A model generated the notes under the pieces. The model did no database searches, had not been told where the DNA came from, and was given only the letters and a program-made list of their open reading frames with translations. Positions 17,009-24,277 of a stretch of DNA of 34,986 nt are shown here, piece by piece. This stretch comes from Lachnospiraceae bacterium UBA3689. Lineage in GTDB: Bacteria > Bacillota > Clostridia > Lachnospirales > Lachnospiraceae. The translations under genes and the position numbers were made by a program. The stretch covers positions 10,538-45,523 of the forward strand of contig DFIU01000001.1 in NCBI GenBank assembly GCA_002371465.1, given 5' to 3'. Within the stretch, counting starts at the first letter, position 1. The number at the start of each line of letters is the position of its first letter.

Positions 17009-18649
17009 TCAGTCGTCCTCTTCTTCGTCCTCGGTCGTGACATAGATCTGCCGCATCTTGGCCATGGCGTCGCTGTTCAGGTACTCTTCATACGTTCCGA
17101 CCTTATCAATCAACGTGCCGTCCGGCAGGAATTCCATGATCCGGTTGGCTGTGGTCTCCACGATTTCCTGGTCGCGCGTCGTAAATAAAATGACACCAGG
17201 GAATTTCTGCATCCCCTCGTTGAGTGCCGTAATGGACTCCATATCCAGGTGGTTGGTCGGCTCGTCAAAGATGAGGACGTTGGCGCCGGATATCATCATT
17301 CTGGAGAGCAGGCAGCGAACCTTCTCTCCTCCGGATAAGACCTTGACCCGCTTTACGCCGTCTTCACCGGCAAAGAGCATTCTGCCCAAAAAGCCCCGGA
17401 CATAAGTCGCGTCCTTTTCTTCGGAGAACTGGGTCAACCAGTCCGCGATGGTCAGGTCATTTTCAAACTCGTCGTTATAAGCCTTGGGAAAATAGGTCTG
17501 GGACGTGGTAATACCCCACTTGTAATAACCCTCATCCGGCTCCATCCGACCGTTTAAAATCTCAAAGAGGGTCGTCTTTGCCTTCTCATTGCCGCCGACA
17601 AAGGCAACCTTATCCGTCCGGTTGATGATGAAGTTCAGGTCCTTGAAGATGACCTCTCCATCGATGGTCTTGGACAGATGTTCCACATAGAGGACGTCAT
17701 TTCCAATCTCCCGGTTGGGTCTGAAATCGATGTAGGGATACTTGCGGCTGGAAGGAGCCATGGTATCCAGCTCGATTTTCTCCAAAGCCTTCTTTCTGGA
17801 TGTCGCCTGCTTGGACTTGGAGGCGTTGGCGGAGAAACGGGCGATGAATTCCTTTAATTCCTTGATCTGCTCTTCCTTCTTCTTGTTTGCCTCCTGCCTC
17901 TGCTTCTTCAAGAGCTGGGAAGACTTGTACCAGAAGTCGTAGTTGCCGGCATAGAGCTTGATCTTGCCATAGTCGATGTCGGCGGTGTGAGTACAGACCT
18001 TATTTAAGAAATAGCGGTCATGGGATACAACGATGACCGTATTGCTGAAGTTGATCAAAAACTCCTCCAGCCACTCGATCGCGTTTAAGTCCAGGTGGTT
18101 GGTCGGCTCGTCAAGGAGCAGGATATCCGGATTACCAAAAAGAGCCTGAGCCAAAAGAACCTTGACCTTGACCGGACCGTCCAGGGTCCCCATGATGCTG
18201 TGGTGGATCTCGGTTTCGATGCCCAGTCCGTTTAGGAGGGCTTCCGCATCGGCTTCCGCGTTCCAGCCGTCCATCTCGGCAAATTCCCCTTCCAGCTCCG
18301 AGGCACGGATGCCGTCCTCATCGGAGAAGTCCTCTTTGGCGTAGATGGCGTCCTTTTCCTTCATGATCTGATAGAGGCGGCTGTTGCCCATAATGACCGT
18401 ATCGAGGACATCGTAGTCGTCATATTTGAAATGGTCCTGCTCCAGGAAGGAGATCCGCTGCCCCGGCGTGACGGCGATATTTCCGTTGGTCGTCTCCAAC
18501 TGACCGTCCAGGATCTTTAAAAAGGTGGACTTTCCTGCCCCATTGGCACCGATAAGACCGTAACAGTTGCCCTCGGTAAACTTGATATTGACATCTTCAA
18601 AGAGGGCCTTTTTACCCACTCTGTAAGTAACATTGACCGCTTCGATCAT
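17009..18649 (-). CDS. ykpA: ABC-F family ATPase, YkpA/YbiT type
   Basis: This 546-residue soluble protein has two ABC domains and no membrane segment, so it belongs to ABC-F, which acts on ribosomes. ABC1 has an intact Walker A (GANGAGKST, 34-42), Walker B (ILLLDEPTNHLD) and H-loop (VSHD), but its signature is LDGPV (156-160) instead of LSGGQ. The inter-domain linker (about 240-310) is rich in Lys and Glu. ABC2 has an intact signature (LSGGEK, 438-443) and Walker B, but a degenerate Walker A (GGNEKAKTT, 352-360) and TTRD (490-493) where SHD is usual. One composite ATP site is therefore canonical and the other is degraded on both sides. The tail is acidic (DEEEDD). It leads an operon with the membrane protein downstream. 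It need not confer antibiotic resistance; the YkpA branch is a housekeeping one as far as I recall. Confidence 0.9.
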   Translation of the reverse strand: MIEAVNVTYRVGKKALFEDVNIKFTEGNCYGLIGANGAGKSTFLKILDGQLETTNGNIAVTPGQRISFLEQDHFKYDDYDVLDTVIMGNSRLYQIMKEKDAIYAKEDFSDEDGIRASELEGEFAEMDGWNAEADAEALLNGLGIETEIHHSIMGTLDGPVKVKVLLAQALFGNPDILLLDEPTNHLDLNAIEWLEEFLINFSNTVIVVSHDRYFLNKVCTHTADIDYGKIKLYAGNYDFWYKSSQLLKKQRQEANKKKEEQIKELKEFIARFSANASKSKQATSRKKALEKIELDTMAPSSRKYPYIDFRPNREIGNDVLYVEHLSKTIDGEVIFKDLNFIINRTDKVAFVGGNEKAKTTLFEILNGRMEPDEGYYKWGITTSQTYFPKAYNDEFENDLTIADWLTQFSEEKDATYVRGFLGRMLFAGEDGVKRVKVLSGGEKVRCLLSRMMISGANVLIFDEPTNHLDMESITALNEGMQKFPGVILFTTRDQEIVETTANRIMEFLPDGTLIDKVGTYEEYLNSDAMAKMRQIYVTTEDEEEDD

Positions 18650-18707
18650 TTTGGATTACTCTCCCTGCTTGAATTCTTACTCTTCCGGCTCAAAGCCGAA
18701 AATTTCT

Positions 18708-18736
18708 GTGACGGATCGGACCTGCAAAGCTATAAT
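18708..18736 (+). promoter_or_regulatory. Promoter of the 51-residue peptide gene
   Basis: GTGACG (18708-18713) and a perfect TATAAT (18731-18736) are 17 bases apart on the plus strand. They lie within the divergent region shared with the ABC-F gene, whose own promoter I could not define with confidence. Confidence 0.65.
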
Positions 18737-18765
18737 AAAACTATCACACTTGAAAGGAGTTTCCT

Positions 18766-18921
18766 ATGGTCCGCTTCTTAAAAAACAGATTTCAAAAGAT
18801 GCTGCGCGGGAAAAATTCGGATTCCGATTTTTTTCTGGGTCTTGCAGCCCTTCTCTTCATGCTGATCCTGACCCTGCTGACCTTTCTTCCATCCGTTTCA
18901 GTCAAAAGAGCAAAGAATTAA
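18766..18921 (+). CDS. Small single-pass membrane peptide (51 residues)
   Basis: The frame MVRFLKNRFQKMLRG... encodes 51 residues: a strongly basic N-terminus (first 16 residues), a short Ser/Asp stretch, one hydrophobic helix of about 20 residues (22-42) and a basic tail ending KRAKN. The gene has everything needed for expression: TATAAT at 18731, GAAAGGAG 7 bases before the ATG, and a perfect 14-bp terminator stem overlapping its last codons. It is one of only two plus-strand genes in the window. It stands divergent from the ABC-F ATPase and convergent with yfhO, whose stop codon interlocks with its own. I recognise no family. It could be a regulatory membrane peptide, but a toxin-like role cannot be excluded. 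Confidence 0.72.
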   Translation: MVRFLKNRFQKMLRGKNSDSDFFLGLAALLFMLILTLLTFLPSVSVKRAKN

Positions 18922-18937
18922 CCTTCTTTGCTCTTTT
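18904..18937. terminator. Shared bidirectional terminator with both stop codons in the loop
   Basis: AAAAGAGCAAAGAA (18904-18917) pairs perfectly over 14 bp with TTCTTTGCTCTTTT (18924-18937) around a 6-base loop TTAACC. On either strand the descending arm ends in a T-run. The loop holds the minus-strand stop of yfhO (18918-18920) and the plus-strand stop of the small peptide gene (18919-18921), so the stem arms code for protein ends on both strands. Confidence 0.9.
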
Positions 18938-21275
18938 TACTTTCTGCATTATAGCAAAGTCCGCCGCGATTTGCGATACCCTTTCGCCTGGCGGCAAGGA
19001 CCAGGTAGAGGACGCAAAGGACTATGCTCACCAGCGTGACGGCGATTCCCGTCTTTAGCCCCGGCACCCGGTAATGGAAGGAAATCTCATTGGTTCCCTT
19101 GCTGACACGGACTGCCATCATTCCGTTGACGTCAATAATTCTTGCATCCCTGTCATTGACCCTTGCCGTCCAGCCCTCATCATCCGGGATGGAGAAAAAG
19201 GCATATTTGTCGCGATCAGCGGTAATCACAGAGGAAAAACTCGAGGTCGTCTGCCTGACCTTTTGGGATGCCTCCTTCAAATGAGAACTGCTGATGAGGT
19301 TCAGATACTCCTTACTCGCCTCTCCGTCCCGGTCGGCATCATACTTTCTCATCGTCTTTGCCACTGTCGCTTCCTGGTCATCCGGGATAATCAGGGTCTT
19401 CAGCATCAGGATGGCGCGGTCCGCAGACGGCGTATCCAGAAAATCACTCATGGTCAGGTAGGTGTCATAGGTAAAACCGATCGGCGGCACCGCCTCATCC
19501 TGATAGAGGTAGTAGGTGTAATACCTGCCCTTGACGGTCTGGATGGGGGTCTCATTTTGCCGGGGCGATTTTTCGTAGGTGTAGCGGGCGGATACCAGCT
19601 GGTAAAATCCCTCCGGAGCCTCCGGACTTCGGACATCCCGGCTTAAGCCCAGTCCTTCATAGAAGCGGAAAATCGACCCGCTGACCGTGCTGCAGAAGTT
19701 CCCGCTCGCCTGAATCCCCTGAGCGAGCGTCTCCGGATTCTCCACATTGGTAAAGCGGTACTGGGGCAACTTGTAATCAAAGTGGGCTGCACTGACCAGG
19801 CGGTCCTCAAGGTGGACCGCATCCTCCCCATTTGCGATGTGGTAGAGGAAGATGGTACCCGCCGTCGTTCCGACCGCAAAGGCAAGAATTCCCAGGGTAA
19901 GAAGCAGGGACCGCATTTTCCTGATCCGGGTTAAAAGAAGCCAGGTTAAGATGGTGCCGCCCACGCTGACCGCTGACCAGGCGGCAAAGACATCCGCCCG
20001 GAAGATCTTGCTTACTTCCGAGGCGCTCCAGGGAACAAAGACCAGGTAGACGATAAAAAACACCGTGACCAAAAGCCAGATCAAAGTTCCCTTACCGACC
20101 GCCTTTTCCGCCGGCGTCGGGGAGGTAAAGGTGTTGCCCTCCCAGGTCAGCTGGTCCAGGACCAGGGCGCTTGCCAGAGCAAAGAGCAGGACCGGCATAT
20201 AGTACCAGCGGTGGTAGAGCCCGGCAAAGAGGGAAAAGGCCGCATTTAAAATGGGGATAACCGCCATGACCAGGCAGAATTTCAGCATCCTGGTCAGCCA
20301 GTGCTTTTTGTGGAGTAAGACAAAGGCGATGACCAGGACCAGTCCCACCATAGGCAGGTAGGCGGCGCAGGAGGCGAAGTTGCGGTTGATAACCGCGCTT
20401 TGATCGGACATCACTTCCCCCGGGAAGATCAGTGCCTTCAGGATAAAGAGATAGCGGTCCGTGCCAAAGACCAGAGCGTTGGAGCCGGTATAATCCAGCT
20501 TCACCCGGGGATTCTGCATGGTAAAGATGGCGGACGGGACCAGAAGCAGGGCTCCCAGCATGACGCCAAGGACAGCCTCCGTCAGAATCGTCGGGACCTT
20601 TCTCCACTCTCCTCTGCCATTGACCAGGACATAGCGGATGAGGAAGTAGGCGATGAGGAAAATGACCTCGCCCGGAAAGAAGAAATAATTGACGATGGCG
20701 TTAATCCAGACGGCAAAGATAAAGGGACCCTTTTTCCCCTCCATCATCAAGCGATCAAAGGTCAGCATCATGAGGGGAAAAAGCAGGACGACGTCATGGA
20801 AATGATAAAACAAAAGGTTGGTCGCCATAAAGCCCGAGAAAGCGTAGAGGACCGAAGCCGTCACGGCGGACCTTTTATCCCGGACGTAGCGGCTCATCCA
20901 GGCATAGGAAGTAAGGCCGGCGAAGGCGTATTTTAAGACATAAAACCAGCCGACCAGGTAAATAAACCATCTGGATGGAAAGAGCAGGGACAGCCAGAAG
21001 GAGGGGTTGCCCAGGACATAAAAGCTCATCCCACCGATAAAGTTGGATCCCAGATCCAGCGACCAGTCCCAGATTACATTACCCGACTTGATCGCGTCGT
21101 TGGCTGCCATGGCAAAGGGAATCTGCTGGACATTGAAGTCCCCGGCGACAGAAAACAGGCCCCCCGATGACAAGACGGACCAGCCAAAGGCAAGAATTCC
21201 CGCCAACAAGTTGAGCAGAAATGCCATCCGCCAGCCCTTTGTATTTTCCTTATTTTCTCTCAAAAAATATCTCAT
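18918..21275 (-). CDS. yfhO: YfhO-family polytopic membrane protein
   Basis: This 785-residue membrane protein of the YfhO family has a GT-C-like fold. In Bacillota such proteins glycosylate envelope polymers such as lipoteichoic acid, using lipid-linked sugars outside the membrane. After the first helix comes the family segment GDFNVQQIPFAMAANDAIKSG, with the conserved Asp and Gln, then WDWSLDLGSNF. About a dozen helices follow. A large extracytoplasmic C-terminal domain runs from about 490 to 755, and a last helix lies near 755-775 before a Lys/Ser-rich tail. The ATG at 21275 overlaps the upstream stop (ATGA), so I prefer it to a TTG at 21293 that has no ribosome site. It is the third gene of an M18 peptidase/unknown/YfhO operon. 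The acceptor polymer is unknown. Confidence 0.9.
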   Translation of the reverse strand: MRYFLRENKENTKGWRMAFLLNLLAGILAFGWSVLSSGGLFSVAGDFNVQQIPFAMAANDAIKSGNVIWDWSLDLGSNFIGGMSFYVLGNPSFWLSLLFPSRWFIYLVGWFYVLKYAFAGLTSYAWMSRYVRDKRSAVTASVLYAFSGFMATNLLFYHFHDVVLLFPLMMLTFDRLMMEGKKGPFIFAVWINAIVNYFFFPGEVIFLIAYFLIRYVLVNGRGEWRKVPTILTEAVLGVMLGALLLVPSAIFTMQNPRVKLDYTGSNALVFGTDRYLFILKALIFPGEVMSDQSAVINRNFASCAAYLPMVGLVLVIAFVLLHKKHWLTRMLKFCLVMAVIPILNAAFSLFAGLYHRWYYMPVLLFALASALVLDQLTWEGNTFTSPTPAEKAVGKGTLIWLLVTVFFIVYLVFVPWSASEVSKIFRADVFAAWSAVSVGGTILTWLLLTRIRKMRSLLLTLGILAFAVGTTAGTIFLYHIANGEDAVHLEDRLVSAAHFDYKLPQYRFTNVENPETLAQGIQASGNFCSTVSGSIFRFYEGLGLSRDVRSPEAPEGFYQLVSARYTYEKSPRQNETPIQTVKGRYYTYYLYQDEAVPPIGFTYDTYLTMSDFLDTPSADRAILMLKTLIIPDDQEATVAKTMRKYDADRDGEASKEYLNLISSSHLKEASQKVRQTTSSFSSVITADRDKYAFFSIPDDEGWTARVNDRDARIIDVNGMMAVRVSKGTNEISFHYRVPGLKTGIAVTLVSIVLCVLYLVLAARRKGIANRGGLCYNAESKKSKEG

Positions 21276-22336
21276 CTTAAAAACAGATAGCAAAGGATAA
21301 AGAAGACAAAAAGGATATCCGCAATGATGATTGCCGTGATGACATTGCGGAGCGTATGGGACTTTCTTGCCGTCTCAATGACTTCTTTTTTCTCATTACG
21401 TTCTGCGCTCCGATCAGAAAGTTCTGCATCCGCAGCTTCCTGCCCGTCGGGTTCAGGCTCCTCTTCCGGCTCCGGGACTCCCTTAACCGACAGCAGCCTT
21501 GCCATCTCCTCCTCGGAAATCTCCAGATTCTCCACACCGCACTCTTTTGCCAGATTGTCGACCTTTTTCATCCGATCCGCATTTTGGTGCAGGAGAATTC
21601 GGAGTAAAAGAAGCTGGTAAGTCTCATCATACCAGTCTTCGACCTCATTTTCGTTGAGTTTTTGGATGACCTCATACTTGGGCTGACCGCTGCCCTCCTC
21701 CGAGATGCCGAAGCTGTCCGTCAGAAAACCGATCTTCTTATCAAGACGAGCTGACTGACTGCCCGTCTTCTCATAATCCGCCACGGTCTTTGCAAGCTCG
21801 GCCAAAAGCTGTCTCTTTTGGTCCAGCTTGCCGGAAAGCTCCGCGCTCCGATACTCCGTGACTGCATTGGCGACCGGATCGGTCGCCGTCGCCTCCACCG
21901 AGTCTGCTGCCGGATCGTGGGGAACCAGATAGATCAGCTCTTTTTCCGCGACGTATTTGACATCATAAAGCAGCCTTTTTAAGATCTCCCGGATGCGGGA
22001 CAAGAGTTCCGTGTAGTTGCGGATATCAAACTCATAGCCCGGCGCGTCTTCGGCGTTAAAGGACCTCCGACACAGCTCCGCGATGTTGAGCGTATACTGC
22101 AGATAGGTCAGCACTTCATTTTCCGAAGGATCCGCCGACCCCAAAATGCCGTCGATGTTGAGCCCCGCCCGCATCTGATCGGTATCCTCACATCCCTCTC
22201 TCCCCTTCCAGGTGCGGAAATATTTCTTATCCGCAAAGGTCTCCAGTGAGTATTCCTTAAAGCCGAAGGAGAGAATGTGACTTTGAAACAGCATCTCGAT
22301 CTGAATCAGCGCGTCATGATAATCAAATTCTGCCAT
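21272..22336 (-). CDS. Unknown tail-anchored protein
   Basis: I do not recognise this 354-residue protein. Residues 1-285 are soluble and mostly helical, rich in Glu, Asp, Leu and Arg. They contain a Tyr/Leu-rich core around 80-145 (LTYLQYTLNIAELCRR) and a coiled-coil-like stretch near 165-205. An acidic, Pro/Glu-rich linker (about 285-305, PEPEEEPEP) leads to a basic patch and one C-terminal transmembrane helix (331-352). The topology is therefore a cytoplasmic domain held to the membrane by its tail. The start has AGAGGAG about 9 bases upstream. It lies 22 bases after the M18 gene, and its stop overlaps the YfhO start (ATGA), so it is tightly coupled to yfhO and could regulate or organise that glycosylation step. 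This is a positional inference only. Confidence 0.75.
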   Translation of the reverse strand: MAEFDYHDALIQIEMLFQSHILSFGFKEYSLETFADKKYFRTWKGREGCEDTDQMRAGLNIDGILGSADPSENEVLTYLQYTLNIAELCRRSFNAEDAPGYEFDIRNYTELLSRIREILKRLLYDVKYVAEKELIYLVPHDPAADSVEATATDPVANAVTEYRSAELSGKLDQKRQLLAELAKTVADYEKTGSQSARLDKKIGFLTDSFGISEEGSGQPKYEVIQKLNENEVEDWYDETYQLLLLRILLHQNADRMKKVDNLAKECGVENLEISEEEMARLLSVKGVPEPEEEPEPDGQEAADAELSDRSAERNEKKEVIETARKSHTLRNVITAIIIADILFVFFILCYLFLR

Positions 22337-22358
22337 GAAAGAAAGCTCCTCTTAAGGA

Positions 22359-23792
22359 TCAAAAGTTTCTGAGCGATGCCTTTTCCAAAAATGCCTGATA
22401 AGCCCGGTAGGCTTCATAGAGGTCCGCCTTGGACGCCGCTTCGTAGGGCGCGTGCATGTTGAGGACCGCAACTCCGCTGTCAATGACGTTCATGCCATAG
22501 AGGGCGAGAATATAGGCGATTGTTCCGCCGCCGCCCGCATCGACCCTGCCCAGCTCCGCCGTCTGGGTCCGGATGTCCGCGTCGTCAAAGATCTTTCTTA
22601 AGTGGGCGATATATTCGGCATTGGCGTCGTTGGACCCGGACTTGCCGCGGGAGCCGGTAAACTTGTTGAAGACCATGCCGTGGCCCATGATGGCGGCATT
22701 TTTCTTGTCGAACCGGGACGCGTAGAGGGGGTCAAAGCCGGCGCTGACGTCCGATGATAGCATATCGCTGTTGGCAAGGGCGCGGCGAAGCTTCAGTTCA
22801 CTGTAATCGCCGCAAAGGTTCATGACTTCGGCAAGAGCATTTTCAAAGAAATGGGACCGCATGCCGGTCGCGCCGACCGAGCCGATCTCCTCCTTATCAA
22901 CCAGCAAAGTGCAGGTCGTCCGGTCGGGATTGCGGACAGCCAGCTGAGCCATAAGGGAGGGATAGGCGCAGACGCGGTCATCCTGTCCATAGGCTAAGAT
23001 CATGCTGCGGTCGATGCCGGCATCCCTTGCCTTGCCTGCCGGGACGATCTCCAGTTCCGCCGATTCAAAATCAGCCTCCTCGATATCGTACTGGTCCTTT
23101 AAGATCTTTAAGACGGCAAGCTTCACCGCATCCTTGGCGGTCGGCTCCTTGCCCTCACTGCCCGCCTTGGTCTCCCCATCGATAACCAGGGGCTTGCTGC
23201 CTAAAAAGAGGTCCAGATCCTCGCCCTCCACGACTTCCGCCCCGGTCTTTTTCATCTGATCCTGGGCCAGGTGAATGAGGATATCCGAGACAAAGAAGAC
23301 CGGATCGTCCTCGTCCTCCCCGATATTGAGTTCAACAGTCTCGCCGTTTTTCTTGACGACGACACCATGAAGAGCCAGCGGATTGGCAACGTAGTGGTAT
23401 TTCTTGATCCCGCCGTAGTAGTGGGTATCCAGATACGCCATCTCGCCGTCCTCGTAGAGGGGGTTCTGCTTGACATCCAGGCGGGGGGAGTCGATGTGGG
23501 CGCCCAGGATGTTGAGTCCCTCTTCGAGGGGACGCTTGCCGATTTCAAAGAGGACGACCGACTTGTTCATCCAGACCATGTAGACCTTATCCCCCGGCTT
23601 TAAAGTCCTGCCGCTCGCCACTGCCCTCTGCAGTTCCTCATAGCCGGCATCTTCCGCAGCGGTCACCACGAAATTGATCGCCTCGCGCTCCGTCTTGCAG
23701 TCATTTAAAAACTTCTTATAGTCTTCCGAAAAATCCAGACATTTTTTTTGCATCGATAAATCGTAGGTGTTCCACGCATTCAAACGCTCCAT
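22359..23792 (-). CDS. M18 family aminopeptidase
   Basis: This 477-residue zinc aminopeptidase of the M18 (aspartyl aminopeptidase) family releases N-terminal residues, usually acidic ones, from peptides in the cytoplasm. The first metal ligand is His 99 in GAHIDSPRLD. The acid pair follows in LLVDKEEIGSVGATG, and the final His is in NMHAPYEAASKADLYE near the C-terminus. The family motif DAGGGGT is also present. The length fits the clostridial group, which is somewhat longer than the E. coli-type enzymes. A GAAAGGAAG site precedes the ATG, and a good promoter lies at 23824-23852. It leads an operon with an unknown tail-anchored protein and YfhO. No functional link to them is obvious. Confidence 0.93.
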   Translation of the reverse strand: MERLNAWNTYDLSMQKKCLDFSEDYKKFLNDCKTEREAINFVVTAAEDAGYEELQRAVASGRTLKPGDKVYMVWMNKSVVLFEIGKRPLEEGLNILGAHIDSPRLDVKQNPLYEDGEMAYLDTHYYGGIKKYHYVANPLALHGVVVKKNGETVELNIGEDEDDPVFFVSDILIHLAQDQMKKTGAEVVEGEDLDLFLGSKPLVIDGETKAGSEGKEPTAKDAVKLAVLKILKDQYDIEEADFESAELEIVPAGKARDAGIDRSMILAYGQDDRVCAYPSLMAQLAVRNPDRTTCTLLVDKEEIGSVGATGMRSHFFENALAEVMNLCGDYSELKLRRALANSDMLSSDVSAGFDPLYASRFDKKNAAIMGHGMVFNKFTGSRGKSGSNDANAEYIAHLRKIFDDADIRTQTAELGRVDAGGGGTIAYILALYGMNVIDSGVAVLNMHAPYEAASKADLYEAYRAYQAFLEKASLRNF

Positions 23793-23823
23793 CTTCTTTT
23801 CTTCCTTTCAAAAATATGGTCTC

Positions 23824-23852
23824 ATTCTAACCCCAATTGTCGGTCTTGTAAA
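23824..23852 (-). promoter_or_regulatory. Sigma-A-type promoter of the M18/unknown/yfhO operon
   Basis: On the minus strand TTTACA (23847-23852) and TAGAAT (23824-23829) are 17 bases apart. This gives a leader of about 25 bases before the ATG at 23792. Confidence 0.7.
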
Positions 23853-23944
23853 TCCGGGCGACATCTTCAGCTGGAGCTATACTCATATTAAATTCTCATC
23901 AGCACCTCTTTTGTCCACCCTTAAGATTCTTTCAAACAAGATTG

Positions 23945-23985
23945 AACTGCCTCCACCCCTTGATACACAAGGTCCAAAGGCAGTT
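23945..23985. other. Unassigned two-tier hairpin in the tRNA-M18 spacer
   Basis: AACTGCCT (23945-23952) pairs with AGGCAGTT (23978-23985), and inside it CCTTG (23958-23962) pairs with CAAGG (23968-23972). No T-run follows on either strand, so it is not an ordinary terminator. The surrounding 190 bases (23853-24042) hold no convincing gene. Confidence 0.35.
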
Positions 23986-24041
23986 TTCATCAACACATTT
24001 TGTCCTGTCACTCGAATCTTCAGGTTTTACCCTGTACAAAA

Positions 24042-24076
24042 AATACCGCCGGCAGAAATGCTTCTGCCGGCGGTAT
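24042..24076 (-). terminator. Rho-independent terminator of the tRNA-Pro gene
   Basis: ATACCGCCGGCAGAA (24043-24057) pairs perfectly over 15 bp with TTCTGCCGGCGGTAT (24062-24076) around a 4-base loop. A run of T residues follows on the minus strand. It ends the transcript 18 bases past the tRNA. Confidence 0.93.
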
Positions 24077-24094
24077 CCTCCATATTGCTCATCA

Positions 24095-24168
24095 TCGGGG
24101 TAACAAGATTTGAACTTGCGGCCTCTCGGCCCCCAGCCGAGCGCGCTACCAGACTACGCCATACCCCG
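24095..24168 (-). tRNA. tRNA-Pro (anticodon GGG)
   Basis: The 74-base cloverleaf reads from 24168 down to 24095. The acceptor stem is CGGGGTA with TACCCCG and discriminator A. The anticodon stem is CTCGG/CCGAG with loop CTGGGGG, which places GGG at positions 34-36. The T arm is GCAAG-TTCAAAT-CTTGT. The initial C-G pair of the acceptor stem is usual for tRNA-Pro. The 3' CCA is not encoded and must be added by the CCA-adding enzyme. It is a single-gene unit with its own promoter and terminator. Confidence 0.96.
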
Positions 24169-24175
24169 AAAATCG

Positions 24176-24195
24176 CGGTGCTTTTTTAAGCACCG
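24176..24195 (-). other. Leader hairpin just upstream of the tRNA
   Basis: CGGTGCTT (24176-24183) pairs with AAGCACCG (24188-24195) around a TTTT loop (AAAA on the minus strand). It falls between the predicted start of the tRNA transcript and the mature 5' end, 8 bases from it, and could shape the RNase P leader. On the minus strand only ATTTT follows, so it would be a weak terminator. Confidence 0.5.
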
Positions 24196-24199
24196 TTAT

Positions 24200-24228
24200 A
24201 TAGTACCAGTTTTTGATGAAATCTGCAA
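24200..24228 (-). promoter_or_regulatory. Promoter of the tRNA-Pro gene
   Basis: On the minus strand TTGCAG (24223-24228) and TACTAT (24200-24205) are 17 bases apart, with TG one base before the -10 (extended -10). Confidence 0.6.
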
Positions 24229-24277
24229 TCCCGAATCTAATCATTTTTACATTTTTTCAATCCGAATCTGACCCAAT

